64,000 bases of DNA from Clostridium rhizosphaerae. GTDB lineage: Bacteria; Bacillota; Clostridia; Clostridiales; Clostridiaceae. Positions 9,039 through 16,841 of this stretch are shown here, piece after piece (position 1 is the stretch's first letter; each line of letters opens with the position of its first letter). The translations under genes were made by a program, and so were the position numbers. Location of the stretch: contig NZ_JAESWC010000001.1 in assembly GCF_016765585.1 (NCBI RefSeq), positions 372,001 through 436,000 on the forward strand, read 5' to 3'. The notes beneath the pieces are model-generated. The model worked only from the letters and a program-made list of their open reading frames with translations, did not search any database and had not been told where the DNA came from.

Positions 9039-9449
9039 GTGAATTCAAAAAGAAATTTTAGTTCAAAGGTTGAAAGTCTTGATATGAATGATGATGATGA
9101 GAATGGTTTTTTTGAAGGTAATGTTGATTTTGGAAAAGCCCTTGTGTCTTTTAATTTTGATGCTCCAAGTTTAGATAGCAAAGCATTTTTTAAGGAGCAA
9201 CCTGTTAAAGCAAGCAGTACTTCTGAAACTAAAGCTAATATTTTTTCATCTTCACCAAGAGGCTTAACCCCTGCTGTCGATGGAGAAACATATTCAATAA
9301 AACGCGGCTATCAATTCAGACCTTCAACAATAAGAAAGCTCAATGAGATCAAAGCCAAGCATTCTGATTTAAATATTTATCTTAACACAATAATTGATGA
9401 TGCAATTAATTATTACTACAATTATATTTTCAGCGAAAAGAATAATTGA
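9039..9449 (+). CDS. Hypothetical protein with C-terminal RHH-like segment
   Basis: This is a 136-residue protein with a GTG start, eight nucleotides after TAGGAG. Residues 1-85 are low-complexity, rich in Ser, Asp, Asn and Phe, and probably disordered. Residues 88-135 (IKRGYQFRPSTIRKLNEIKA followed by a helix ending YYYNYIF) look like a beta-helix-helix DNA-binding or dimerisation unit resembling ribbon-helix-helix proteins. I recognise the C-terminal pattern from unnamed clostridial proteins but know no function. It is convergent with the HsmA-like gene; a perfect hairpin (9467-9504) lies just after its stop. Confidence 0.6.
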   Translation: MNSKRNFSSKVESLDMNDDDENGFFEGNVDFGKALVSFNFDAPSLDSKAFFKEQPVKASSTSETKANIFSSSPRGLTPAVDGETYSIKRGYQFRPSTIRKLNEIKAKHSDLNIYLNTIIDDAINYYYNYIFSEKNN

Positions 9450-9466
9450 TTTTCTTCAGAGTTTTG

Positions 9467-9504
9467 TCGCGATATCTTCTTATCTACTTAAGAAGATATC
9501 GCGA
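9467..9504. repeat. Dispersed palindrome, TCGCGATATCTTCTTA type (copy 1)
   Basis: The perfect 16-bp arms TCGCGATATCTTCTTA and TAAGAAGATATCGCGA enclose a 6-nt loop. It lies between convergent genes, where it may terminate transcription, although no long T-run follows. The same arm sequence recurs at 30018-30061 and partly at 47492-47518. Confidence 0.85.
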
Positions 9505-9528
9505 TAATGTTATTTTAAAAAACCTTTT

Positions 9529-9897
9529 TTATCTTGCCATTCCAAATATTGCACCTGAAATAAAAGGTATAAGCCATATAATCCAAACAACAATACTTAA
9601 TTTATGGAAGTTTGCTTTAGCTTTCGCATCATTCTTAACTAATACTACAGTTGCCCAAACTGCATGAAACAGCATTAGTAAAATTGCAAGCAAGCCTGTA
9701 ATTCCGTGAAAATTAAGTTTGAAGCCGCCTGATGCAATCTTGCTCATTATTGTTGTTCCAGTGGTGTCAAATATTAACCCTATATAAAATATAGCTAAGT
9801 GCCACCTTTTTAGCTCCCCTTGAACTTTTTCACTCCATACACCTATTGTGTAAAATACAAGAGCTAATGTGATTGTTATTATTGCAGAAATTAACAT
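9529..9897 (-). CDS. HsmA-like membrane protein (TIGR03987 family)
   Basis: This 122-residue protein has four membrane helices: MLISAIITITLALVFYTIGV, an IFYIGLIFDTTGTTIM segment, GITGLLAILLMLFHAVWATV and a final WIIWLIPFISGAIFG. The TIGR03987/HsmA assignment is from family memory; function unknown. The ATG at 9897 has AAGGAGG eight nucleotides upstream. That ribosome site is the 3' end of the last of four tandem 86-bp repeats. The drug exporter lies upstream on the same strand, beyond the repeats, so the two genes form an operon interrupted by the array. Confidence 0.7.
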   Translation of the reverse strand: MLISAIITITLALVFYTIGVWSEKVQGELKRWHLAIFYIGLIFDTTGTTIMSKIASGGFKLNFHGITGLLAILLMLFHAVWATVVLVKNDAKAKANFHKLSIVVWIIWLIPFISGAIFGMAR

Positions 9898-9905
9898 AAT
9901 AAATT

Positions 9906-10254
9906 CCTCCTTATAGTCGGAAGCACTGAGCAATTAAAGATTGCTCACTTCCGCTCGCTAATTGCTCGTAAAAGTCCATTTAGGACTTTTACCTCCTTAT
10001 AGTCGGAAACACTGAGCAATTAAAGATTGCTCACTTCCGCTCGCTAATTACTCGTAAAAGTCCATTTAGGACTTTTACCTCCTTATAGTCGGAAGCACTG
10101 AGCAATTAAAGATTGCTCACTTCCGCTCGCTAATTGCTCGTAAAAGTCCATTTAGGACTTTTACCTCCTTATAGTCGGAAGCACTGAGCAATTAAAGATT
10201 GCTCACTTCCGCTCGCTAATTACTCGTTGAAGTCTATTTAGGACTTCAATCTCC
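9906..10254 (-). repeat. Four tandem 86-bp structured repeats (array C) between MFS exporter and HsmA-like gene
   Basis: The boundary motif GGAGG recurs at exactly 86-bp steps (9906, 9992, 10078, 10164), with a diverged GGAGA at 10250. In minus-strand sense each unit reads GGAGG, hairpin AAAAGTCC-TAAAT-GGACTTTT, ACGAG, GCGAGCGGAAG, hairpin TGAGCAAT-CTTTA-ATTGCTCA, GTGCTTCCGACTATAAGGAGG. Units 1 and 3 share ATTGCTCG and units 2 and 4 share ATTACTCG, suggesting a 172-bp duplication of a pair. The outermost unit has a different but still complementary stem (TTGAAGTC/GACTTCAA). The final GGAGG is the ribosome site of the HsmA-like gene. Confidence 0.95.
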
Positions 10255-10267
10255 TAAATTCAATTAA

Positions 10268-11968
10268 TTATTTTACTTTTTTGTTTTTAAGCATTATTGA
10301 TAAAATTAAACCTATTAAAGCTATCACAGCTGCTGCTATAAATAGCTTGCTAAACCCGCTGTTTAAAGTATTTTGAAAAGTTGTTTCCAGTAAAGCTTTT
10401 GAAGAATCCACCTGTTTTAAATAATCCATCTTCATATTCACAACAGCCACATCAGGAGAAACACCTTTAGGAAGCTTTCCTGCCATAGACTGCTTTATGC
10501 CTGGTGCCATTGAATCAATCATAGATGCTGAAAATTTCTTTAAGCTGTCAACTATAGTTGTTACATCAGCATTTTGAATTCCTGCCAAAGCTTCAGGGGA
10601 TACACCCTTGCCTGTAAGGCTTTGTGCTGGTGCATTTGGTCCCATGGGTATCTTAGGCATTACAGCCATTAAATTGCCTTGAAGGTTTTTAGCAGCATCG
10701 GATATAAAATTAATAAGAATGTTTGGAGAGATAGCAACTCCGATGGATCTTATTAGAGATAGTGTAGACTGAGCAGAAGCAGTTTCATCCTCAGGCACAT
10801 TAGTCTGTATTAAGTAGTTAAGCGGCGTTCCCATGGTAAAGCCCATGCCAAGTCCCATAAGAGCTAGTCCTGCTATTAATATAAAGATAGAAGAAAACTT
10901 TACAACTATTAATGCTAAAATTAAGGCTCCAATAGCTGTACATGAAAAACCTAGAACTAAGATAAATTTTGCAGAGAATTTATCTATAAGCTTTCCTCCA
11001 AGCGGTGCTGCCACTCCAGTAAAAACAGCCATCAAGGTTACTAAATAGCCGCCGGAGCCTGTCTTTAGCTTTAGAACATTTTCAGCGAACTGCGGAATAA
11101 ATACTATTCCCATAAGTCCAATACCGCTTATGAAGGCAAGCATAAGAGTAAGTGCTATTTCGCGGCTTGTAAAATACTTCAGGTTTATTATTGGGTCTTC
11201 AGCCTTTTTCTCAATGACTATGAACACAGGAAGAAGCACAATAAATGAAATTAAAAACGGATATACATTTATTGAAGAAACACTTTTAGCAAAGTCATGG
11301 AAATCAAAGTTAGTCAGTGCATACATAATTGATAGAATCAATAAGCTTGCAACTGTTCCTCCGCTTAAGTCCATTTTCTTTGAAGGTTTTACTTCAGCAC
11401 CATCTTTAATTAAGATAGATATTGCTATTACAATTATAACTATAGGTACATTAACTAAAAACAAAAGTCCCCAATTTGAAGAGCCTGCAGCACCAAGTAT
11501 TGCAGAGCCTACTGTAGGTCCAAGTACATTTGAAATACCATAAACTCCGCCTACAATTCCAAGAGCGCTGCCTCTTCTTTCCTTTGGAAAGCTCTCTCCT
11601 ATATAAGCTGTTGCAATAGGCATTATTCCGCCTCCCCCTAAAGCCTGTATAGCTCTAGAGATTAGAAGCATAGGATAACTGGTGAAATAATTTGACAGGC
11701 CGCATAAAAGCGATCCTAATCCAAAGATAAAAATACTTACAGTAAACAACTTCTTCTTGCCATATCTGTCAGACAATTTACCGGAAATAGGCATAGACAC
11801 TGCGTAAACTAAAGTATAAATAGTAATCATCCATACACTGTTATTTTGAGAAACAGCTAAGGAATTTGCTATAACCGTCCTCGCCGGAGAAATTATGCCT
11901 GAATCAAGAGATCCAATAAAAATACCAAACAAAAACATAATCAGTAATATCTTTTTATTATTTTTCAT
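10268..11968 (-). CDS. MFS drug exporter, DHA2 (14-TM) family
   Basis: This 566-residue transporter has the DHA2 layout with motif A GKLSDRYGKKKLF after helix 2 and motif C ALGGGGIMPIATAY/GGVYGISNVLGPTVG around helices 4-5. A long soluble segment (about residues 415-530, rich in Pro, Met and Lys, including KIPMGPNAPAQSL) precedes the last helix. Family knowledge predicts proton-driven export of hydrophobic drugs or cations. AGGAGGTGAAAAA precedes the ATG. Two TetR-type inverted repeats lie upstream (12043-12059, 12164-12176), but no TetR gene is adjacent. Confidence 0.92.
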   Translation of the reverse strand: MKNNKKILLIMFLFGIFIGSLDSGIISPARTVIANSLAVSQNNSVWMITIYTLVYAVSMPISGKLSDRYGKKKLFTVSIFIFGLGSLLCGLSNYFTSYPMLLISRAIQALGGGGIMPIATAYIGESFPKERRGSALGIVGGVYGISNVLGPTVGSAILGAAGSSNWGLLFLVNVPIVIIVIAISILIKDGAEVKPSKKMDLSGGTVASLLILSIMYALTNFDFHDFAKSVSSINVYPFLISFIVLLPVFIVIEKKAEDPIINLKYFTSREIALTLMLAFISGIGLMGIVFIPQFAENVLKLKTGSGGYLVTLMAVFTGVAAPLGGKLIDKFSAKFILVLGFSCTAIGALILALIVVKFSSIFILIAGLALMGLGMGFTMGTPLNYLIQTNVPEDETASAQSTLSLIRSIGVAISPNILINFISDAAKNLQGNLMAVMPKIPMGPNAPAQSLTGKGVSPEALAGIQNADVTTIVDSLKKFSASMIDSMAPGIKQSMAGKLPKGVSPDVAVVNMKMDYLKQVDSSKALLETTFQNTLNSGFSKLFIAAAVIALIGLILSIMLKNKKVK

Positions 11969-12042
11969 TTTTTCACCTCCTAAAATTATTTCCTTTTGAT
12001 TTGAAAAGTATTAGCTAAATGGTTTTACATAAAAATCTCTCT

Positions 12043-12059
12043 AATGAACGCTGTTCATT
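12043..12059. promoter_or_regulatory. TetR-type operator, proximal, upstream of DHA2 exporter
   Basis: AATGAACGCTGTTCATT is a 7-bp inverted repeat with a 3-nt centre, located 75 nt upstream of the exporter start. Similar TGAACxxxGTTCA sequences are bound by TetR-family repressors of clostridial exporters. Confidence 0.55.
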
Positions 12060-12069
12060 CAAAGCCTTT

Positions 12070-12101
12070 AATAAATCATATCCGTAAGGATATGATTTAT
12101 T
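12070..12101. terminator. Perfect 14-bp stem hairpin upstream of DHA2 exporter
   Basis: AATAAATCATATCC-GTAA-GGATATGATTTATT is a perfect stem-loop. It sits between the two operator-like repeats and downstream of the truncated Crp-type gene. It could terminate read-through from that gene or form part of the exporter leader. Confidence 0.5.
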
Positions 12102-12163
12102 TGGTATAAATTATTTTTGATTTTTATTTATTCCAGACAATACTTTTTCGTTGGCTTTCCAAA

Positions 12164-12176
12164 TGAACTATGTTCA
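12164..12176. promoter_or_regulatory. TetR-type operator, distal
   Basis: TGAACTATGTTCA repeats the half-site of the 12043 palindrome with the same 3-nt spacing, about 120 nt further upstream. Two sites of one type suggest cooperative or looped repression. Confidence 0.5.
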
Positions 12177-12223
12177 GTATATGATAATTATATCTTCTTG
12201 TCAACCATAAAATTATAATCTAT

Positions 12224-12648
12224 TTATTTTTTCTTTTTAATAACACCATTTTCACAAAGTGGCTTTAACGTCCTTAAAAAATGTCTGTAACTAGTGCTCA
12301 TCAGCTTTGTTATTTCAGTCAGATTTTCATCAAATATTAATGTATTTGTTCCATCAACTCTTGTTCCTGTATCTAAAATATAACTTGTCAATCTATTTTC
12401 CAAAGGATAAAGGAGGTTTATGGAACTATTTTTAGATAACCTAGTTAACTTTTGGCTTAAAGACTCACAAGTAAAACGCAGAAATTTAGCATCATCTAGT
12501 AAGTATTCTCTAACCTTTTGAAAAGAAACTGCCATGCAGTAACTATCTTCTATAACCTGAATATTTGAATTAGCCGGTTCTAATTTCATAAATCCAATAT
12601 CCCCGATTATTTTAACTGCATTATAGAAACCTATCAAAAGAACTTTGC
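12224..12648 (-). pseudogene. Crp/Fnr-type regulator lacking its N-terminus (YeiL-like)
   Basis: The open frame ends with a winged-helix region (LTEITKLMSTSYRHFLRTLK, then PLCENGVIKKK). It starts in the middle of a cyclic-nucleotide-binding-like domain (SNGKVLLIGFYNAVKIIGDI). A TAG lies directly before SNGK, and the upstream DNA is the start of the phosphorylase gene, so roughly the first 70 residues are missing. The only possible start is TTG at 12637 without a good ribosome site. Deletion joined it to the neighbouring phosphorylase remnant. It is probably inactive, although the HTH part is intact. Confidence 0.65.
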
Positions 12649-12695
12649 CATTACTCTATGATAAATTAAGCTTAAAAATTAAGGGAGGTACTAAA

Positions 12696-13275
12696 CTGAA
12701 CAATATGTATGATAAAGTTGCAGAGTCTGCAAAGTATATAAGAGATATAATTACTAACTTCAACCTAAAGGTTGCAGTTATTCTTAGTTCAGGATTAGGT
12801 AACTTAGTAGATGTATTTGAATCTAAAGAATATATAAATTATAAAGATATTCCAAACTTTCCTCAATCAACTGTGGAAGGTCATGAAGGCAGATTAGTAT
12901 TTGGGAAAATAAAAGGTTCAGATGTGCTAGCAATGCAGTGGCGATTTCACTATTATGAAGGGTATACAATGAAAGAGGTTACTTATCCTGTATACGTAAT
13001 GCAGCAATTAGATATAGAAAAGCTAATGGTAACTAATGCCTGCGGAGGAATAGACACTGATTTTAAGCCTGGCACATTAATGCTTATAAAAGATTTTATA
13101 AATCTATTCGTTGACAATCCATTAATTGGCGTCGATGATAAAAGGTTTGGGGATAAGATATCCTGACATGTCCGAGCCTTATAAATTAGAATTGATAAAT
13201 AAAGCAAAATCAATAGCTGAAAATGCATCAGCTAATTTATGCAGATGGGTAGCTAATATAATAGAAAATATATAA
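12696..13275 (+). pseudogene. Purine nucleoside phosphorylase remnant (frameshift plus internal deletion)
   Basis: The frame begins NNMYDKVAESAKYIRDIITN and holds phosphorylase blocks VILSSGLGNL, FPQSTVEGHEGRLVFG, RFHYYEGY and VTNACGGI, as in PNP/MTAP proteins that cleave purine nucleosides with phosphate. In a GGGG run near 13150 the frame shifts, and PDMSEPYKLELINKAK continues in the next frame. About 100 residues, including the usual YETPAEI and GMSTVPE blocks, are then missing, and the frame ends CRWVANIIENI. GGGAGG precedes a CTG (12696) at good spacing; the first ATG is at 12705. Phosphorolysis should be lost. Confidence 0.75.
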
Positions 13276-13332
13276 CAATTTAGAATTAGATAAAAAGGTT
13301 TCACTTCATCTAAGGCTATAAAATTAATGTTC

Positions 13333-13376
13333 TAGGAAAGCTTTGTGTTAATAGCACTAAGCTTTCCTTTTTTATA
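13333..13376 (+). terminator. Rho-independent terminator after phosphorylase remnant
   Basis: AGGAAAGCTT and AAGCTTTCCT form a 10-bp stem, followed by TTTTTT on the plus strand. Confidence 0.8.
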
Positions 13377-13438
13377 TAGAGCTCATTTTTTAGTCGTATA
13401 ATTTTATTTTTAAGTATATATTGCATATAAATATGGTA

Positions 13439-14551
13439 TTATTCTAAAGTACAACTATCTATTCTAAGATTCTTAATTAACATTTCATATTGTAAATCTC
13501 CTAGCCCATACTGTGGGAATGTTTTTAATAAATCAACAACAAGCTCACTGTTTTCTTTGCTTATATTTTTCATAATATAACGATTGATCTCACTATTTTT
13601 AGACCTGTAGTTTAAATATAATGATACAGCTTGATACATTACAGGCATCAATTTTTCAGTTGTCATCTCTTTCTTACAAACTATACTTTTATATTTTTGT
13701 AAGCTTCCTTTTATATCAACTTCATAGGCATCTGGCAGCATTTCATCTGTAATTTCATTTGTCATACAGAATAATACATCTCCCTCAAAATTACATTGCT
13801 CTAAATAACCCAGTATGGTTAGCATATTAATTTGACAAAACATATCGTCACCAAACCATAAAACTATAGTATCAAACCTATTCTTTAATAATGGTTCTAA
13901 TGGGTTCAATACTATACTCCTATACTGTTCTATTGTTGTGTTAAGTGACTGTACTCTTTTTTCAATAAATGAATCTGAGAATATCTCTTCATCTGCCTCG
14001 CCCCAACACATCGCTTCATTGAATGGAATATAGGTAAATTTTTCGTTAACCCATCTATTTTTTTCAAACTCATCCATCATGCAACTACCATTTAATATAT
14101 GTAATACATTTGCTTGATATTTTTCAGATATTTCTTCTTGAATATTGTAAATGACTTCATTTTTCATACTACATCCATCCTTATTATTTCCACAATTAGA
14201 ACTATTCTTTGCATAATATTTTGAAATTGGCAACTGTTTTTTTCTATATTCGTATGGTGAAATACCATACGAACCTAAAAATGCACGTGAAAAAGCTTCT
14301 TGAGATGAGTAACAATATTTATATGCAATATCAATAACTCTTAATTGATTCAAACACAAATCCTCCGCTGCACGTTGCAATCTCCTCTTTAAGATATAAC
14401 TTTTTATTGAAGTTCCAATATAGTTACGAAAACAAGCTGAACAATAGTATGGTGAATAATTAACTATTTTAGCTATATCATTTAATGAAATTTCATGGGT
14501 TATATTATCCTCAATATAAATAATAATATCTTGAATATTAGTTTTTCTCAT
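13439..14551 (-). CDS. AraC-type regulator fused to DUF1835-like domain
   Basis: This 370-residue protein has two parts. Residues 1-105 hold two AraC helix-turn-helix units (LNDIAKIVNYSPYYCSACFR and VIDIAYKYCYSSQEAFSRAF, then GISPYEYRK). Residues 140-370 resemble DUF1835/DUF3658 proteins: VLHILNGSCMMDEFEKN, FNEAMCWGEADEEIF and IVLWFGDDMFCQINMLTIL. The C-terminal part probably senses a ligand or partner. I infer this because DUF1835 domains are otherwise stand-alone and of unknown role. The ATG at 14551 has AAGGCGG nine nucleotides upstream; a GTG three codons earlier is possible. No target gene is evident nearby. Confidence 0.75.
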   Translation of the reverse strand: MRKTNIQDIIIYIEDNITHEISLNDIAKIVNYSPYYCSACFRNYIGTSIKSYILKRRLQRAAEDLCLNQLRVIDIAYKYCYSSQEAFSRAFLGSYGISPYEYRKKQLPISKYYAKNSSNCGNNKDGCSMKNEVIYNIQEEISEKYQANVLHILNGSCMMDEFEKNRWVNEKFTYIPFNEAMCWGEADEEIFSDSFIEKRVQSLNTTIEQYRSIVLNPLEPLLKNRFDTIVLWFGDDMFCQINMLTILGYLEQCNFEGDVLFCMTNEITDEMLPDAYEVDIKGSLQKYKSIVCKKEMTTEKLMPVMYQAVSLYLNYRSKNSEINRYIMKNISKENSELVVDLLKTFPQYGLGDLQYEMLIKNLRIDSCTLE

Positions 14552-14946
14552 ACACCTCACCGCCTTAGTACCCTAATTATATTTTCTCTCTAGCATTATT
14601 TTATGATATTGGTTGTGATTATACATTTAATAATATACTAGGTTATCTTTTATCCTATATTTAAATATTACCTCTCTGTTTTATTGATTACTTTTTAAAA
14701 AATTTTAATTATAGTATAATTTTTTACATATAAAGAAAACCTTAACCAATTAGTATCAATGGTTAAGGTTATTTCACCTTTTAAGTATAACATATTTTGT
14801 AATTATAGCATTACTTGTTATAGAGTTTTTATATGCATATAAATAGCCTCAGGCAATCAACTTAAATGCCTAAGGCTACAAAATTCCATTATTTATTGTA
14901 CTGCTCTCCGTAACAGGTATAAAGTAGGCTTTTTAACTTCAAAATA
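14552..14946. other. Intergenic region with two hairpins
   Basis: No gene is seen. A perfect 11-bp stem AACCTTAACCA/TGGTTAAGGTT (14738-14770) and an imperfect stem TAGCCTcAGGCA/TGCCTaAGGCTA (14844-14878) lie downstream of namA. The latter is probably its terminator. The rest is very AT-rich and includes the AraC gene's upstream region. Confidence 0.55.
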
Positions 14947-15963
14947 CTATTTGAAAGCACCTTTATATTGTTCTGGATACTCAAAATCTAAGTTTCTAAT
15001 TTTTGCTTCATTTAATACAAAGTATGGATTTCTTAAAAGTTCCCTGCCAACTGCAACTAAATCTGCTCTATCATTCGATATTATTTCTTCAGCCATATTA
15101 GTATCTGTAATTAATCCAACTGCTATTGTAGGAACGTTACATTTTTCTTTAATTGCACTTGAAAAATTTACTTGGTATCCTGGATATACATTTATTTCTG
15201 CTGGAATTAACCCCCCAGTGCTTACATGTACTATATCAATATACTCTTTTATTTCATTTACGATTTCAATCATGTCATTTAGTGTTATTCCGCCATCTTT
15301 ATAATCATAAGCTGATACTCTAAGGAAAATTGCTTTCTCTTTTGGCCATACTTCCGTCACAGCCTGTAATATTTCTTTAAGAAATCTTGTTCTATTTTTT
15401 ATATCTCCACCGTATTCATCTTGTCTTAAGTTTGATAATGGTGATAAAAATTGATGTATAAGATAACCATGTGCACCGTGTATTTCTATAGCATCAAATC
15501 CTGCTTTGTCTGCTCTTTCTGCAGCTTCTTTAAATTTTAATACAATTTCTTTAATATCATCTTTAGTTAATTTCTTTGGCAGTGTACTTTTTTCATCAAA
15601 TTTAACTGCACTTGGAGCTACAGCTTGACTAGCTGTTCCTGTATATTTTCTTCCACCGTGATTTAGTTGTATTGCAATTTTAGTACCATGTTTTTTTACA
15701 CCATCAACAATTTTTCTTAGCCCTTCTATATGCTTATCATCCCAAATTCCCAAATCACTGTCAGTTGTCCTTCCATTTTCAACAACTCCTGTAGATTCAA
15801 CTATTATAAGACCTACTCCTCCAATAGCTCTGGTAACATAATGAGTGTAGTGAAAATCATTTGTTATACCAGTCTCGTCAGAAGAATACATACACATAGG
15901 TGGCATAACAATTCTGTTCTTTAAGTTTATATTTTTTAAAGTATAATTTTTTAAAGTTTTCAT
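14947..15963 (-). CDS. namA: NADPH dehydrogenase, old yellow enzyme family
   Basis: This 338-residue protein is an FMN-dependent TIM-barrel ene-reductase of the YqjM/NamA branch. Visible blocks include NRIVMPPMCMYS, QLNHGGRKY, FDAIEIHGAHGYLIHQFLSP, SNLRQDEYGG and the C-terminal VAVGRELLRNPYFVLN. The substrate-binding HGAH motif and the Cys in PPMCMYS that tunes FMN in YqjM are present. It reduces activated C=C bonds or nitro compounds with NAD(P)H in the cytosol. GGAGATAATAATC precedes the ATG. It is divergently transcribed from an HxlR regulator, the usual arrangement for electrophile-inducible ene-reductases. Confidence 0.92.
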   Translation of the reverse strand: MKTLKNYTLKNINLKNRIVMPPMCMYSSDETGITNDFHYTHYVTRAIGGVGLIIVESTGVVENGRTTDSDLGIWDDKHIEGLRKIVDGVKKHGTKIAIQLNHGGRKYTGTASQAVAPSAVKFDEKSTLPKKLTKDDIKEIVLKFKEAAERADKAGFDAIEIHGAHGYLIHQFLSPLSNLRQDEYGGDIKNRTRFLKEILQAVTEVWPKEKAIFLRVSAYDYKDGGITLNDMIEIVNEIKEYIDIVHVSTGGLIPAEINVYPGYQVNFSSAIKEKCNVPTIAVGLITDTNMAEEIISNDRADLVAVGRELLRNPYFVLNEAKIRNLDFEYPEQYKGAFK

Positions 15964-16109
15964 GATTATTATCTCCTTTTTATTTAAATTTCTTGCTTAT
16001 TGTCATTATATTATCTATACTATACTTTGAAAAGTAGTGATATTTTTTTCATATAATTTCAAAAAAGTAAGTATTGTGAGAAATCAATGTCTGAAAGGAG
16101 TTTTTATTT

Positions 16110-16445
16110 ATGTCAGAAATCAAACTTGAACGAGGAAATCCTAATGAAAAATGCCCTATTGAGGCAGCAATAGATATCATAGGTAGTAAATGGACATTTC
16201 TAATAATAAGAGATTTATTGATAGATGGAACAATAAGATTTGGGGATTTGTTGCGTTCTTTAGATGGAATAAGCCCCAAAACTCTATCCCTTAGACTACG
16301 TGAATTAGAGAAATTCGGGTTGGTTAATAGAATCGTTTATCCAGAAATACCTCCAAAAGTCGAATATGAGTTAACTGAAAAAGGTAAAAGTTTAGAAACT
16401 GCATTTATAGAATTGAAGAAGTGGGGTCTAACAATTATAGAATAA
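16110..16445 (+). CDS. HxlR-family transcriptional regulator
   Basis: This 111-residue winged-helix protein has the canonical start CPIEAAIDIIGSKWTFLIIR with a Cys at residue 14. Next comes FGDLLRSLDGISPKTLSLRL and a wing ending PPKVEYELTEKG. Many HxlR proteins (YodB, HypR, QorR) sense quinones or aldehydes through an N-terminal Cys; Cys14 is in the right place. It diverges from namA with a 146-nt shared promoter region, so control of namA in response to electrophiles is inferred. AAAGGAG precedes the ATG by nine nucleotides. Confidence 0.9.
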   Translation: MSEIKLERGNPNEKCPIEAAIDIIGSKWTFLIIRDLLIDGTIRFGDLLRSLDGISPKTLSLRLRELEKFGLVNRIVYPEIPPKVEYELTEKGKSLETAFIELKKWGLTIIE

Positions 16446-16841
16446 CTGAAAATCTTATGCTGTATTTTAATATTTCCAAAAATATTTATGATGTATATAA
16501 CAACCTCGCACATCTATGTTATACTATGGAAAATATGAAGAAACCAATACTATCTATAAAGAATTTCTATTCTAAATATAATCATAATAAATAATAATGT
16601 CAGTTATAAGAAATAACTGACATTATTATTTACACTAAAATTCTATTTTCTTAGGTGGCATTCCAGAAAAATCTGAAATTGTTGCGGTACCATGTTCAAT
16701 ATAGATTAATTTATAGATTTTTCAATCTATGGGAGAGTTTTTTGCTATATTTTAATATTTCATCTTACCTTTTAGCAATTTTTCTCGTATATATAAAGTT
16801 TCTTCATATGAAACTTATACATAAATCTTATAACTTGAAAC
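16446..16841. other. Intergenic region; hairpin and possible gene fragment
   Basis: A perfect 15-bp stem AATAATGTCAGTTAT/ATAACTGACATTATT (16593-16627) is the likely terminator of the HxlR gene. On the minus strand, 16635-16701 reads IEHGTATISDFSGMPPKKIE and then stops, which looks like the tail of a lost protein, but I cannot name it and it may be chance. Otherwise nothing is seen. Confidence 0.4.

Noticed and set aside
9906-10254. CRISPR array
   Set aside because: The four units are contiguous 86-bp copies with no unique spacers and no cas genes.
10833-11543. Rightward open frames of 71 and 137 codons
   Set aside because: Both are antisense to the DHA2 exporter, rich in Ile/Ser/Thr as expected for shadows.
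12696-13275. Functional purine nucleoside phosphorylase
   Set aside because: The frame shifts in a GGGG run and about 100 C-terminal residues with key substrate contacts are missing.
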